Shown: positions 1 to 9,295 of the stretch, one piece after another
How positions within the stretch are numbered: position 1 is the first letter of the stretch
Layout of the letters: the number at the start of each line of letters is the position of its first letter
Translations under genes and position numbers: made by a program
Source: Agriterribacter humi
GTDB lineage: Bacteria; Bacteroidota; Bacteroidia; Chitinophagales; Chitinophagaceae
Length of the DNA: 64,000 bases
NCBI RefSeq assembly: GCF_009192765.1
Contig: NZ_VOHQ01000007.1
Span: forward strand, 1 to 64,000
Reading direction: 5' to 3'
Notes under the pieces: model-generated
What the model saw: the letters and a program-made list of their open reading frames with translations, nothing else
The model's database searches: none
What the model was told of the DNA's origin: nothing

Positions 1-226
1 AGTTTTTATGACCCTGATATGCAGCATTTGACCCACTTAGTGCGGTCAAATTATAAAAATATTATCATAAATAATTGAAAATCAATCCTCACTTTTTTGA
101 TAAATTAAAGGCGGACAAGTCAGGAAATATCAAAAATAAGCAGATACCAAACTTATGTGCGCCTATATGCCCTATGATCCTGTGTTAAAAAAACAACTCA
201 TAAACAGAATATAAACAAAGAAACTT
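1..226. other. Left-edge intergenic region
   Basis: No gene is visible here. The stretch is AT-rich and lies downstream of the minus-strand amidohydrolase. It contains one hairpin (26-51), listed separately, and nothing else that I can assign. Confidence 0.5.
26..51. other. Imperfect hairpin, possible terminator or operator
   Basis: Arms ATTTGACC (26-33) and GGTCAAAT (44-51) are perfect inverted repeats. The loop can extend the stem with CAC/GTG after one bulged base. The plus-strand side is followed by an AT-rich run rather than a clean T tract. It could terminate a transcript entering from the left or be an operator; the sequence does not decide. Confidence 0.35.
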
Positions 227-1393
227 TCAGATTATCCGCCTTGCTTCGCTGAAGTCTTTATTCAACCATACCACGCCGGGTTTTTTACCTTTTTCAAAGC
301 TGCCCAAATCGTTATGCCAGTGCAGCGCCTTTGCTCCGTTTAGAGTGGCCCATTGTAAAAGGGTAGCTATAGGAATATCCGGTAAGTGTTTATGAATAGC
401 CGCCATTTCACTGGTAATACTTAATTGCCGGTTGCTGCCATAACTATCTGTTCCCAAAACAATATTACAATTGTGCCTGATAAAGAGATCAATTGGCGGC
501 AGCTTTTCCTCTATATACAAATTGGCATTGGGGCATAGACAATATACTAATTGCAGTCCGTTCATTTCCGCGTATTCATTGGCGAAAATAATATCTTCTT
601 CAGGCGTATAGGTATTGTGTACCATGATAATGGTTTGCCCGTTATTAAAATAGGGCAACCAGGTTTGTATACTGCTTTTTCCGGAAACAGCCAACGGCAT
701 TGATTTGCGGCCAATACTTTCATAAAACCTGAGGAACCTGCCACTACCATTGGTAAATAATTGGTCTTCATCGGCGCATTCCTGGTTATGGATGGTGATG
801 GTTTTGTTTTTTGTATTTTTATTTATAAGGGAAAAAGTAAGTGGCGACACACTGTAAATGGCATGTGGCGACAGCGCCACATTGGAGGTGGAAGGCAGTG
901 CTTCTTTGAATTCATTTGCCATATTATTATACAGCACAACACGTTCTGCTGCTTTTGCATCGTCCAGATTGGTTAGCTCAAGGAAATTATACCATTGTAT
1001 ATTGCTTTTTTCTTTTTGCCGTATGGAATAAAGCTGGTTGCAGATATCGCCTGTAGCTACAATACCATTTTCATACATTTCTTTATCTGCTAAAGCCATA
1101 CTCCGCTCTTTTTCTGCCTGATCAACTTTGGGAAATCCCATAACGGAGGATATAAAATGGGTAAGTCCCCGCCCGGCAGGGATACGATTGCGCATATGGC
1201 TAAGCTCCAGGTGGCAGTGGCAGTTGATGTGCCCGGGCATGAGTATACCGCGGAATTGCTGAATATCATTGCCCGCTTCTCCTGTTACAATATCCACTAC
1301 TGTTCCCCCTTCATCGGTAACCAGCACATGGGAATGATCAAGAAGTTGGTATCCTGTAAACAAATGATCCGCCTGAAATTTGCAATACGCCAT
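227..1393 (-). CDS. Amidohydrolase family protein (deaminase-like)
   Basis: A 388-residue cytosolic metal-dependent hydrolase of the amidohydrolase superfamily. The metal site is readable: the HxH pair (H59, H61) in INCHCHLE, a later His in TIHNQE, another in MVHNTY, and the catalytic Asp in [10 protein letters not shown]. The C-terminus returns to the small beta domain (KKPGVVWLN), as in the cytosine-deaminase/SAH-deaminase/aminodeoxyfutalosine-deaminase branch. Menaquinone synthesis by the futalosine route is one possible role, but the substrate cannot be read from the sequence. It is transcribed divergently from prfA, with 87 bp between start codons. There is no signal peptide. Family assignment is secure; the exact reaction is open. 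Confidence 0.85.
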   Translation of the reverse strand: MAYCKFQADHLFTGYQLLDHSHVLVTDEGGTVVDIVTGEAGNDIQQFRGILMPGHINCHCHLELSHMRNRIPAGRGLTHFISSVMGFPKVDQAEKERSMALADKEMYENGIVATGDICNQLYSIRQKEKSNIQWYNFLELTNLDDAKAAERVVLYNNMANEFKEALPSTSNVALSPHAIYSVSPLTFSLINKNTKNKTITIHNQECADEDQLFTNGSGRFLRFYESIGRKSMPLAVSGKSSIQTWLPYFNNGQTIIMVHNTYTPEEDIIFANEYAEMNGLQLVYCLCPNANLYIEEKLPPIDLFIRHNCNIVLGTDSYGSNRQLSITSEMAAIHKHLPDIPIATLLQWATLNGAKALHWHNDLGSFEKGKKPGVVWLNKDFSEARRII

Positions 1394-1409
1394 AGCTAAA
1401 CTAACTTTG
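1379..1409 (+). promoter_or_regulatory. Bacteroidota-type promoter for prfA
   Basis: TTTG (1379-1382), 19 nt, then TAACTTTG (1402-1409) matches the Bacteroidota housekeeping consensus TTTG-N19-TAnnTTTG. Transcription would begin near 1416, about 65 nt before the prfA ATG. The element overlaps the start of the divergent amidohydrolase gene. Confidence 0.7.
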
Positions 1410-1480
1410 CTGCCCTAAAAAGCCGGTAACACAAAAATAACAGAAAACCATCCACGGGGCAATTGTGGAAACAAATAGCG

Positions 1481-2548
1481 ATGTTAGACAAATTAGAAGC
1501 GATAAAAGCAAGATTCGACCAGTTGGGTGTTGCACTCACCAATCCGGAGATTGTGAATGACAACAAAAAGTTTACGGCTACCAGCAGGGAATACCGGAGC
1601 TTAGAGAAGATTGTGCAGGCCTATAATGCCTATAAAAATGTATTGGATAATATTGAATTCAATACTGAAGTGTTAAATGGCGATGATGATGAGATGCGGA
1701 ATCTTGCAAAAGAAGAATTACCGGTTCTGGAAGAGCAGAAAGAAACAATGGAAGCCGGTATCCGCCAGATGCTGATACCCAAAGACCCGCAGGATGAAAA
1801 GAATGCTATTCTTGAAATACGTGCCGGTACCGGGGGAGATGAGGCATCATTGTTTGCAGGTGACCTGCTGCGTATGTATATCCGCTATTGTGAGCGGAGG
1901 GGTTGGAAAACGGCGATCCTCAGTGAAAATGAAGGTACCGTTGGGGGGTATAAAGAAGTTGAGCTGGAGGTAACAGGTGAAGATGTGTATGGTATATTAA
2001 AGTTTGAAAGTGGCGTACACCGCGTACAGCGCGTACCACATACGGAAGCCAGCGGCCGGGTGCACACCAGCGCTGCCACCGTGGCTGTGATGCCCGAAGC
2101 GGAAGAAGTGGATTTTGAGCTGAGGGAAAGCGATGTAAAAATGGAAACCTCGCGGAGCGGTGGCGCAGGCGGACAAAATGTGAATAAAGTAGAAACCAAG
2201 GTGATGCTAACGCATATTCCTACCGGCACGGTGGTGATATGCCAGACAGAGCGTTCGCAATTGGGCAACCGCGAAAAAGCCATGCAAATGATGCGAACCC
2301 GCTTATATGAAGAGCAGGTGCGTAAGCAGGAAGAAGAAATAGCGCGCCATCGTAAAAGCCTCGTGAGCACGGGAGACCGGTCGGCAAAGATCAGGACCTA
2401 TAATTATCCGCAGGGCAGGGTAACAGACCATCGCATAGGCCTTACCGTATATAATCTTGATGATGTGATGAACGGAAATCTCCAGGAATTTATGGAGGCG
2501 CTCCAGTTTGCGGAAAATGCAGAAAAGCTGACGCATGAGGGGGTTTGA
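1481..2548 (+). CDS. prfA: Peptide chain release factor 1
   Basis: Class I release factor, 355 residues, recognising UAA/UAG and triggering peptidyl-tRNA hydrolysis on the ribosome. The GGQ motif that inserts into the peptidyl-transferase centre is at G230-G231-Q232, within [14 protein letters not shown]. The upstream region contains the family signature [18 protein letters not shown]. The frame is open six codons further to a TTG at 1463, but ATG 1481 gives the usual RF1 start (MLDKLEAI) and the usual length (E. coli RF1 is 360). It has its own upstream promoter and is followed by a 565-bp repeat-rich spacer with no gene. The usual neighbour prmC is not adjacent. Confidence 0.96.
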   Translation: MLDKLEAIKARFDQLGVALTNPEIVNDNKKFTATSREYRSLEKIVQAYNAYKNVLDNIEFNTEVLNGDDDEMRNLAKEELPVLEEQKETMEAGIRQMLIPKDPQDEKNAILEIRAGTGGDEASLFAGDLLRMYIRYCERRGWKTAILSENEGTVGGYKEVELEVTGEDVYGILKFESGVHRVQRVPHTEASGRVHTSAATVAVMPEAEEVDFELRESDVKMETSRSGGAGGQNVNKVETKVMLTHIPTGTVVICQTERSQLGNREKAMQMMRTRLYEEQVRKQEEEIARHRKSLVSTGDRSAKIRTYNYPQGRVTDHRIGLTVYNLDDVMNGNLQEFMEALQFAENAEKLTHEGV

Positions 2549-2956
2549 AGAGTTTGAAATTTATTGTTTGTGGTTTGTAGTTGACAATCCCCTTCGGATG
2601 ATTATGATTTGAGATTTAAGATTTGAAATTTGAGATTGCAGGTTACAGGTTGCATGTTTCAGGGGGGCGGATTTCGAATTTGTGACTGTCAGGCATTGAC
2701 CGTCACCGATCAGTAAATAACTGCTAACGACAGGCTGTATACGCCTTCTTTACCCTGCTCATGGCTGAATCTGATTGCTGACAGCCCTCTTCGGATGTCG
2801 GATTTTCAACTTCGGGTTTCGCATTTGAGAGTTATCCGCCACGGCTGACAGTTTTGAGATTGGTGCAGGGTGCAGGTTACAAGTTTCAGGTTGCAGGGAA
2901 TATCAGCATTGTTCACTTTTATTCAATAATTGAAATGGAAGAATTTTTGCTCTGCC

Positions 2957-2982
2957 CGCCCGGATGAACCGTTCGGACGGGG
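2957..2982. repeat. GC-rich palindrome, copy 1 (inverted relative to copy 2)
   Basis: The segment starts GCCCGCCCGGATGAACCG and ends TTCGGACGGGG. Its reverse complement aligns with the palindrome at 3032-3060 (CCCG-CCGAACG-GTTCA-CGGGCGGG pattern), so the two form an inverted pair about 75 bp apart. The form resembles a REP-type element. Confidence 0.45.
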
Positions 2983-3031
2983 TATTGTTATACAGCACCG
3001 TCCCTCTCCTACGGTGTGGACAGGGAAAGAG

Positions 3032-3060
3032 CCCGCCCGAACGACGTTCAGTCGGGCGGG
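3032..3060. repeat. GC-rich palindrome, copy 2
   Basis: Arms CCCGCCCGA (3032-3040) and TCGGGCGGG (3052-3060) are perfect 9-bp inverted repeats around an 11-nt centre containing ACGACGTTC. It lies about 55 bp before the epimerase start and could fold in the leader RNA. Confidence 0.5.
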
Positions 3061-3113
3061 GGTGAGGTATTCCATTAGTTTATTTACTTTGCAGCTATTA
3101 TAAAATACAAAGG

Positions 3114-4163
3114 ATGAAAATATTAATTACCGGTACAGCAGGATTTATAGGATTTCACCTGGCTAACTACCTGATAAAGCGTGGCGATGAAGTAGTAGGA
3201 TTGGATAGTATTAATGATTACTATGATGTTAATCTCAAATACAACCGCCTGCAAACCGTCGGAATAAATAAAGAGAATATGGAATATAATAAGTTGGTCT
3301 CCAGTTCCAAACATGCCAATTACAGCTTTATTCAACTGCAGTTAGAAGATAAGGAGAACCTGGAAAAATTATTTGCCGGTCAGCAATTTGATAAAGTATG
3401 TAACCTTGCTGCGCAGGCCGGTGTGCGCTACAGTCTCACCAACCCCGATGCATACCTTAACAGTAATATCGTTGGTTTTCTTAACATTTTGGAATGTTGC
3501 CGTCATAATAAAGTAAAGCATTTGGCCTATGCCAGCAGTTCAAGTGTATACGGGCTCAATGGTAAATCGCCCTTTGCTACTTCCGATAATGTAGATCATC
3601 CGATTTCCTTATATGCCGCCAGTAAAAAAAGCAATGAACTCATGGCGCATACCTACAGTCATTTGTTTAAAGTTCCTACTACCGGGCTTCGGTTTTTTAC
3701 GGTATATGGCCCCTGGGGCAGACCGGATATGGCCTTGTTTCTGTTTACCAAAGCCATACTTGAAAACAAACCCATCCAGGTGTTTAATAATGGCAATATG
3801 GTAAGAGACTTTACATATATAGCCGATATTGTAGAAGGAGTGGTAAGAGTAATTGACAATCCCCCGGCTGGCAACCCTTTATGGGATGCTGCTCATCCCG
3901 ATCCTTCCACTTCCACTGCGCCGTATAAAGTATATAATATAGGAAACAACAACCCGGTTCGGCTAATGGATTTTATTGAAGCCATTGAAGAAGCCCTGGG
4001 CAAAAAGGCCGAAAAGCAGCTATTGCCTATGCAGCCGGGAGATGTTGCCTCTACCTGTGCCGATGTGGAAGACCTGGTGCGGGACCTGCACTATAAGCCG
4101 GATACAAAAGTGGGCGAGGGCATAAAAAATTTCATTGAGTGGTACAGGGCGTATTATAAGTAG
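3114..4163 (+). CDS. NAD-dependent epimerase, UDP-glucuronate 4-epimerase-like
   Basis: A 349-residue extended SDR sugar-nucleotide epimerase. The N-terminal Rossmann motif is [11 protein letters not shown] (residues 7-17). The catalytic Ser cluster is ASSSSVYG and the YxxxK pair is in YAASKKSNE. The segment [16 protein letters not shown] is typical of UDP-glucuronate 4-epimerases (CapI/LspL/GAE type), which make UDP-galacturonate for polysaccharides. It ends in a substrate-binding region with DVASTCAD. No other polysaccharide genes adjoin it, so it appears to be a stand-alone transcription unit. An upstream TTACTTTG near 3084 is one base off the -7 consensus. The exact substrate is an inference. 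Confidence 0.88.
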   Translation: MKILITGTAGFIGFHLANYLIKRGDEVVGLDSINDYYDVNLKYNRLQTVGINKENMEYNKLVSSSKHANYSFIQLQLEDKENLEKLFAGQQFDKVCNLAAQAGVRYSLTNPDAYLNSNIVGFLNILECCRHNKVKHLAYASSSSVYGLNGKSPFATSDNVDHPISLYAASKKSNELMAHTYSHLFKVPTTGLRFFTVYGPWGRPDMALFLFTKAILENKPIQVFNNGNMVRDFTYIADIVEGVVRVIDNPPAGNPLWDAAHPDPSTSTAPYKVYNIGNNNPVRLMDFIEAIEEALGKKAEKQLLPMQPGDVASTCADVEDLVRDLHYKPDTKVGEGIKNFIEWYRAYYK

Positions 4164-4178
4164 TGAGTAGTGAGTGAA
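4161..4178. repeat. Short GTGAGTAGTGAGTG repeat
   Basis: Directly after the epimerase stop there are tandem copies of a roughly 7-bp unit (GTAGTGAGTAGTGAGTG). The same degenerate unit recurs at about 16297-16335 and 50143-50210, always in spacers. Confidence 0.45.
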
Positions 4179-4336
4179 TGTGACACGATTAAGGGGATCT
4201 GGCTAAGGCCTATAGTTTTATGAAATAATTTACATTTCTTCCTCTAAAATGAATGGGTAAGATTGCGAATCCGGATCATTAAATTGTACGAATCACACGC
4301 TTTTTTTGCGTACCCGAAGGGAACTTTTAAAAAAAT

Positions 4337-4366
4337 TTTGCGCTTTATATGAATACCCTAACTTTG
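4337..4366 (+). promoter_or_regulatory. Promoter of the rimP-nusA-infB operon
   Basis: TTTG (4337-4340), 18 nt, TAACTTTG (4359-4366). The predicted start near 4373 leaves a leader of about 50 nt before the rimP ATG at 4425, nearly all of it occupied by the hairpin at 4386-4410. Confidence 0.7.
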
Positions 4367-4385
4367 CCGCAGGAAAAGGAACGAC

Positions 4386-4410
4386 AGAAGGGAACGATTC
4401 GTTCCCTTCT
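4386..4410 (+). promoter_or_regulatory. Leader hairpin upstream of rimP, possible attenuator
   Basis: AGAAGGGAAC (4386-4395) pairs perfectly with GTTCCCTTCT (4401-4410) around loop GATTC. It sits between the predicted transcription start and the rimP ATG and is followed by TCATTT, a weak U-rich tail. In E. coli the equivalent operon has leader terminators and NusA autoregulation. By analogy this could be an attenuator; that is inference. Confidence 0.5.
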
Positions 4411-4424
4411 TCATTTATCAGACT

Positions 4425-4895
4425 ATGATCAGCGATGCAACAACAGGGGTTATAGAACAAATGATGACCACATTACTGGCTGATAATCCCGACTATTTTT
4501 TGGTGGAAATCAAAACAAATCCTGCCAATAATATAAAGGTTTTTCTGGATGCAGATGCTGGCGTATCTATAGACAAATGCGTGAAGTATAACCGGGCATT
4601 GTATAAACAGATAGAAGAAAGCGGGATTTTCCCTGAAGGTGATTTTTCTCTTGAAGTGTCTTCCCCGGGGCTGGATGAACCACTAAAGCTGAAACGCCAG
4701 TATAGTAAAAATACAGGCAGGAATGTGGAAGTACTTTTGCACGATGGCAGCAAAGTGGAGGGAAAGTTATTAGCGGTAAATGATGCAGATATACAGGTGG
4801 AAGAAGTAAAAGGTAAAAACAAGAAAAAAGAAGTAGTAGAACATACCATACGCATTGATAACATTAAAACAACTAAAATTCAAATTCAATTTTAA
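4425..4895 (+). CDS. rimP: Ribosome maturation factor RimP
   Basis: A 156-residue protein needed for 30S subunit maturation. The N-terminal RimP domain includes the conserved stretch DYFLVEIKTNP and VFLDADAGVSIDKC. The middle carries FSLEVSSPGLDEPL, the family's most conserved motif, and the C-terminal SH3-like barrel follows (GSKVEGKLLAVNDADI). Length is normal. It opens the classical rimP-nusA-infB order, which is itself strong support. The ATG at 4425 lies just after the leader hairpin. Confidence 0.94.
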   Translation: MISDATTGVIEQMMTTLLADNPDYFLVEIKTNPANNIKVFLDADAGVSIDKCVKYNRALYKQIEESGIFPEGDFSLEVSSPGLDEPLKLKRQYSKNTGRNVEVLLHDGSKVEGKLLAVNDADIQVEEVKGKNKKKEVVEHTIRIDNIKTTKIQIQF

Positions 4896-4954
4896 CGACC
4901 CTTGCTGAATAAAGGGCATCCCCCTGGTTCAGTTGAAGGATAAAAAGCTGTAAT

Positions 4955-6202
4955 ATGGCAAGTATTAATCTTATTGAATCCTTTCAGGATTTTAAAGACG
5001 CGGAGAATATAGACCGGCCCACGCTTATGAAGGTGCTGGAAGACGTGTTTAAAACCTTACTCCGCAAAAAATACGGTTCGGATGAAAATTTTGACGTAAT
5101 TGTGAACACGGAAAAAGGCGACCTTGAAATTATTCATCGCAGAACCATAGTCGAAAACGGGCAGGTAGAAAATCCTGTTGCTGAAATTGCATATAGCGAT
5201 GCTACCAAGATTGAACCTGACTTTGAAGTAGGCGAGGAATTATTCCAGGAAGTGGATATCCTTGATTTTGGCCGTCGTGCTATTTTGGCCGCCAAACAAA
5301 CCCTGGCAAGCCGTATCAGTGATTTAAAGAAAAACAGCCTGGTTAAAAAATATGCCGATCGTGTTGGTGAAATTATTAGTGCAGAAGTATACCAGGTATG
5401 GAAAAAAGAAGTATTATTATTAGATGAAGATGGCAATGAGCTGATTATACCCAAATCGGAACAAATACCTTCGGATTATTTTAAGAAAGGTGAAAATATA
5501 AAAGCGGTGGTGAAAAAGGTGGAATTGAAGAACAATTCCCCTGTAATTATTTTATCCCGCACACATCCTTCTTTCCTGGCTAAATTGCTTGAAATAGAGG
5601 TGCCGGAGATTTTTGACGGATTGATTGTGATTCGTAAAATCGTACGTGAGCCCGGCGAAAGAGCCAAAGTGGCGGTAGAATCCTATGATGACCGTATTGA
5701 CCCGGTAGGAGCCTGCGTAGGGATGAAGGGAAGCCGTATTCACGGCATAGTTCGTGAATTGAAGAATGAAAATATTGATGTAATTAACTGGACCAATAAT
5801 ACCCAATTGCTCATCCAGCGTGCTTTAACGCCGGCCAAAGTGAGTTTTATGGAAATTGATACAGAGAGAAAGCATGCGAATGTATATCTTAAGCCCGACC
5901 AGGTGTCGCTCGCAATTGGTCGCCGGGGTGTTAATATTAAATTAGCCTGTGAGCTGGCAGGATATGAAATTGATGTGTTCCGTGATGATGAAAACCAAAC
6001 GGAAGAGTTTGATATTGACTTAGACGAATTTGCAGATGAAATTGATACATGGGTAATTGACGAGTTGAAACGTATTGGATGCGATACGGCCCGCAGCGTG
6101 CTGGATTTAACGACAGAAGAATTAGAAAGAAGGACCGACCTTGAAAAAGAAACCATTGAAGCGTTAAGAAAAGTGCTGGAAGAAGAATTTCAAAAAGGAT
6201 AA
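4955..6202 (+). CDS. nusA: Transcription termination/antitermination factor NusA
   Basis: 415 residues. NusA binds RNA polymerase and nascent RNA and modulates pausing, termination and antitermination. The order is an N-terminal polymerase-binding domain (residues 1-125), an S1 domain (about 130-200, with SAEVYQVWKKEVLLL), and tandem KH domains (about 200-345) with PVGACVGMKGSRI and VSLAIGRRGVNIKLA as the two GxxG regions. A short acidic C-terminal segment follows. It lacks the two long acidic repeats of the 495-residue E. coli protein, which is usual outside proteobacteria. It lies 59 bp after rimP in the same operon. Confidence 0.95.
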   Translation: MASINLIESFQDFKDAENIDRPTLMKVLEDVFKTLLRKKYGSDENFDVIVNTEKGDLEIIHRRTIVENGQVENPVAEIAYSDATKIEPDFEVGEELFQEVDILDFGRRAILAAKQTLASRISDLKKNSLVKKYADRVGEIISAEVYQVWKKEVLLLDEDGNELIIPKSEQIPSDYFKKGENIKAVVKKVELKNNSPVIILSRTHPSFLAKLLEIEVPEIFDGLIVIRKIVREPGERAKVAVESYDDRIDPVGACVGMKGSRIHGIVRELKNENIDVINWTNNTQLLIQRALTPAKVSFMEIDTERKHANVYLKPDQVSLAIGRRGVNIKLACELAGYEIDVFRDDENQTEEFDIDLDEFADEIDTWVIDELKRIGCDTARSVLDLTTEELERRTDLEKETIEALRKVLEEEFQKG

Positions 6203-6284
6203 GACCCCCGGGGCGCCTATTTATAAGAACAGATAAAACAAACAAATCCCGTAAATTTTTATCAGAGTTGCGGGACAAAAAAGT

Positions 6285-9218
6285 ATGGCTGAAATAAAAT
6301 TACCACGCTTATTAGCAGCGGCCAAGGAGTTTAATATCGGGCAGGAAACACTCATTGATTTCCTGATTGGGAAGGGTTTTGCCAAAGATGAGCTAAAGCC
6401 TACCAGCAAGCTAACGGAGGATATGTATTTTTCCCTCCAGCAGGAATTTTCATCTGATAAAGCCGCTAAAGCTAAGAGCGACCAGATAGAGATACCCAAA
6501 GGCAATGTGATGGAGGCCCGGAAAAAGAAAGATGAAGAAGAAATTTTATTCAAAAAAGAAGTAAAGAAAAAGCAGTCAGAAAAAGAAGCAACGGTTACAG
6601 CAGAAATACCCCCTGCCCCGGTTCCGGAACCAGAAGCACCTCCTGCTCCAAAGCCAATTCCTGAACTACCAAAGCCGGAGATCACTAAAATTGAAGCACC
6701 GGAAATTGAAGGTCCTAAAATATTAGATAAAATTGATCTGAGCACTATAGATTCTTCCACACGGCCTAAAAAAACAGCCAAGAAAAAGGTGGAAGAAAAA
6801 GTGCCGGAAGAAAAAATACCGGCAAAAGAAGAGGAAGTAGCCCCTGCAGAACAGGAAACAGCGCCTGAGGTGGATAATACGCCTGCTGAAACGGAAGTCG
6901 CTCCTGTAGAAATGAAACCTGCAGAAGAAGAAAAAGAAGAAGAAAACCCCGCCGTAATAGAAAATATCCGCGCCGAAAAGTTAGAAGGACCCAGAATTGT
7001 AGGCAGGATCACGCTGCCTTCTAACAGCGAAACACGCCCGGCTGCTAAACCACAGGAAGAAAAGCGCAAACGCAAACGTATTCCTATCGAAAAAAGAGAC
7101 CAGGCACAACCGCGCCAGGACGATCAAAACAGACCCCAACAAAGAAGAGAAGGTACGCGTCCGCCTATACAAAAACAAGGCGACAGAAAGGATAACAGGC
7201 CGCAGGGACAGGGACAAGGCGGTAATGCTGCCGGCGGACGGTTTGGCCACGGCCACGGAAGACCCGGAGACAGGCGCCGGGATAGTAAAGAAGTGAAGGA
7301 AATTGATGCCAAAGAAATACAGGATAAGATCCGGGAAACCCAGGCTAAGCTCGCCGGATCGTCAAGGGGAGGCAAAAGCACAAAATCAAAATTGCGGAGA
7401 GCAAGACGCGAGGAGGCCGAACACTTAGCGGGTGAAGCGCAGGAAGACAACAAACTGCAGGTAACTGAATTTGTAACGGTAAGTGAACTTGCCAACCTCA
7501 TGGATGTAAGTTTTGCTGAAGTGATCGGTAAGTGTATGGGGTTGGGTATAATGGTATCTATCAATCAGCGCCTGGATGCGGAAGTAATAGAGTTGGTAGC
7601 CGGAGAATTTGGTTTTGAAGTAGAGTTTATTGGTGTGGATGATGTAGAGGAAGACGAAGATGAAGAAATAGAGGATCAGCCCGAAGAGCTTGAGCCAAGG
7701 GCGCCTGTTATTACAATAATGGGTCACGTGGATCATGGTAAAACATCATTGCTGGATTATATACGCAGTGCCAAAGTGGTGGCAGGAGAAGCCGGAGGAA
7801 TTACCCAGCATATGGGCGCCTACCAGGTAACAATAGCATCAGGAAAAAAACTTACTTTTTTGGATACGCCGGGTCACGAAGCATTTACGGCTATGCGTGC
7901 CCGTGGCGCCAAAGCGGCTGATGTGGCTATTATTGTAATTTCCGCCGATGATGCGGTGATGCCGCAAACGCGTGAAGCCATCAGCCATGCGCAGGCAGCC
8001 AGCCTGCCTATGATATTTGCTATTAATAAAATAGATAAAGACGGGGCTAATCCGGAAAAGATCAAGGAGCAGCTATCAGCGATGAATATCCTGGTGGAAG
8101 ACTGGGGTGGTAAATACCAGAGCCAGGAAATATCTGCTAAGACGGGTCTGAATGTGGATCTTTTACTGGAAAAAATCTTACTGGAAGCAGAATTGCTCGA
8201 TCTTAAAGCCAATTCGGCCCGCGAAGCAACAGGAACCATTATTGAAGCCTCTTTGGATAAAGGCCGCGGATTTGTGGCTACCATGCTGGTTCAAAGCGGT
8301 ATCTTACGCCAGGGGGATATAGTGGTGAGCGGTCAGTTTTTTGGGCGTGTAAAAGCGATGTTTAACGAGCGCAATCAGCGCCTGGAAGAAGCAGGACCCT
8401 CAAGCCCTGTGCAGATATTAGGACTAAACGGCGCACCACAGGCTGGTGAAAAGTTTAAAGTATACCACGATGAAAGCGAAGCCAAGGATACAGCTACCCG
8501 CCGGGCACAGATACTGAGAGAGCAGGGTATACGCGCCAAGAAACATATAACATTGGATGAGATCGGAAGACGTTTGGCCCTGGGCAACTTTAAACAGCTT
8601 AATCTTATTATTAAAGGCGATGTGGATGGTTCGGTAGAAGCCCTGAGTGATTCATTGCAGAAATTATCTACCGAAGAAATCGCCGTATCTGTAGTGCATA
8701 AGGCTGTTGGCGCCATTACCGAAAGTGATGTGTTGCTGGCTGCCGCATCGGATGCTATTATTGTAGGCTTTAATGTACGTCCTTCTATACAGGCTTCTAA
8801 ACTGGCCGAAAAAGAAGGTGTTGAAATCAAAGCATACTCTATTATTTACAATGCCATTGAAGAACTGAAGAGCGCTATGGAAGGGATGATGGAACCGACC
8901 ATTACAGAAAAAATAATAGCCAATGTTGAGATAAGGGAAGTATATAAATTCGATAAAGCAACTGTTGCAGGCTGCCAGGTATTAGACGGTAAAATAAGCC
9001 GCAATTCTAAAGTAAGGCTGATCCGTGACGGAATTGTAATATATCCTACCGGTGAAGGACAAAGCGCAGAACTGGGATCGTTGAAACGGTATAAAGATGA
9101 TGTGAAAGAAGTGTCGAGCGGTATGGAATGCGGACTCACCATTAAAAACTATAACGATCTGAAGGCAGGCGACGTTGTGGAAGCGTTTGAAATTGAAGAA
9201 GTAAAAAGGAGCTTGTAA
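6285..9218 (+). CDS. infB: Translation initiation factor IF-2
   Basis: A 977-residue GTPase that delivers initiator tRNA to the 30S subunit. An N-terminal IF2N-type domain is followed by a long, low-complexity charged linker (about residues 70-370, rich in K/E/P and then R/Q/G). A second IF2N domain precedes the G domain near residue 478. GTPase motifs are clear: GHVDHGKTS (G1), GGITQH (G2), DTPGHEAF (G3), NKIDKD (G4) and SAKTG (G5). Domains II-IV follow to the C-terminus ([13 protein letters not shown]). The long linker gives many spurious reverse-strand frames. It is the last gene of the operon, 82 bp after nusA. Confidence 0.96.
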   Translation: MAEIKLPRLLAAAKEFNIGQETLIDFLIGKGFAKDELKPTSKLTEDMYFSLQQEFSSDKAAKAKSDQIEIPKGNVMEARKKKDEEEILFKKEVKKKQSEKEATVTAEIPPAPVPEPEAPPAPKPIPELPKPEITKIEAPEIEGPKILDKIDLSTIDSSTRPKKTAKKKVEEKVPEEKIPAKEEEVAPAEQETAPEVDNTPAETEVAPVEMKPAEEEKEEENPAVIENIRAEKLEGPRIVGRITLPSNSETRPAAKPQEEKRKRKRIPIEKRDQAQPRQDDQNRPQQRREGTRPPIQKQGDRKDNRPQGQGQGGNAAGGRFGHGHGRPGDRRRDSKEVKEIDAKEIQDKIRETQAKLAGSSRGGKSTKSKLRRARREEAEHLAGEAQEDNKLQVTEFVTVSELANLMDVSFAEVIGKCMGLGIMVSINQRLDAEVIELVAGEFGFEVEFIGVDDVEEDEDEEIEDQPEELEPRAPVITIMGHVDHGKTSLLDYIRSAKVVAGEAGGITQHMGAYQVTIASGKKLTFLDTPGHEAFTAMRARGAKAADVAIIVISADDAVMPQTREAISHAQAASLPMIFAINKIDKDGANPEKIKEQLSAMNILVEDWGGKYQSQEISAKTGLNVDLLLEKILLEAELLDLKANSAREATGTIIEASLDKGRGFVATMLVQSGILRQGDIVVSGQFFGRVKAMFNERNQRLEEAGPSSPVQILGLNGAPQAGEKFKVYHDESEAKDTATRRAQILREQGIRAKKHITLDEIGRRLALGNFKQLNLIIKGDVDGSVEALSDSLQKLSTEEIAVSVVHKAVGAITESDVLLAAASDAIIVGFNVRPSIQASKLAEKEGVEIKAYSIIYNAIEELKSAMEGMMEPTITEKIIANVEIREVYKFDKATVAGCQVLDGKISRNSKVRLIRDGIVIYPTGEGQSAELGSLKRYKDDVKEVSSGMECGLTIKNYNDLKAGDVVEAFEIEEVKRSL

Positions 9219-9295
9219 ACCTTTGTTAAATAAGCAGGCTGTATTGCCCCTCCGGTGAAATGCCTTTATTTTTGAATGGCTTAGAAAGGTTAATT

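Larger units (their letters stand above)
2549..3113. repeat. Repeat-rich spacer between prfA and the epimerase
   Basis: This 565-bp gap has no credible gene. It is a mosaic of degenerate short repeats: TTTGAGATT/TTTGAAATT units (about 2605-2640), CAGGTT-type units (2636-2662 and 2866-2900), an isolated copy of the TCCGCCACGG element (about 2837), and two GC-rich palindromes (2957-2981 and 3032-3060). Each of these classes recurs in other spacers of the window. It looks like a landing zone for small non-coding repeats. Confidence 0.6.

Noticed and set aside
1885-2370. 161-codon ORF opposite prfA
   Set aside because: Shadow of a strongly conserved gene; Ser/Thr-rich with no domain.
6221-7736. 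Long reverse-strand and shifted ORFs over infB
   Set aside because: They arise from the low-complexity linker of IF-2 (Ser/Ala-rich shadows) and have no family features.
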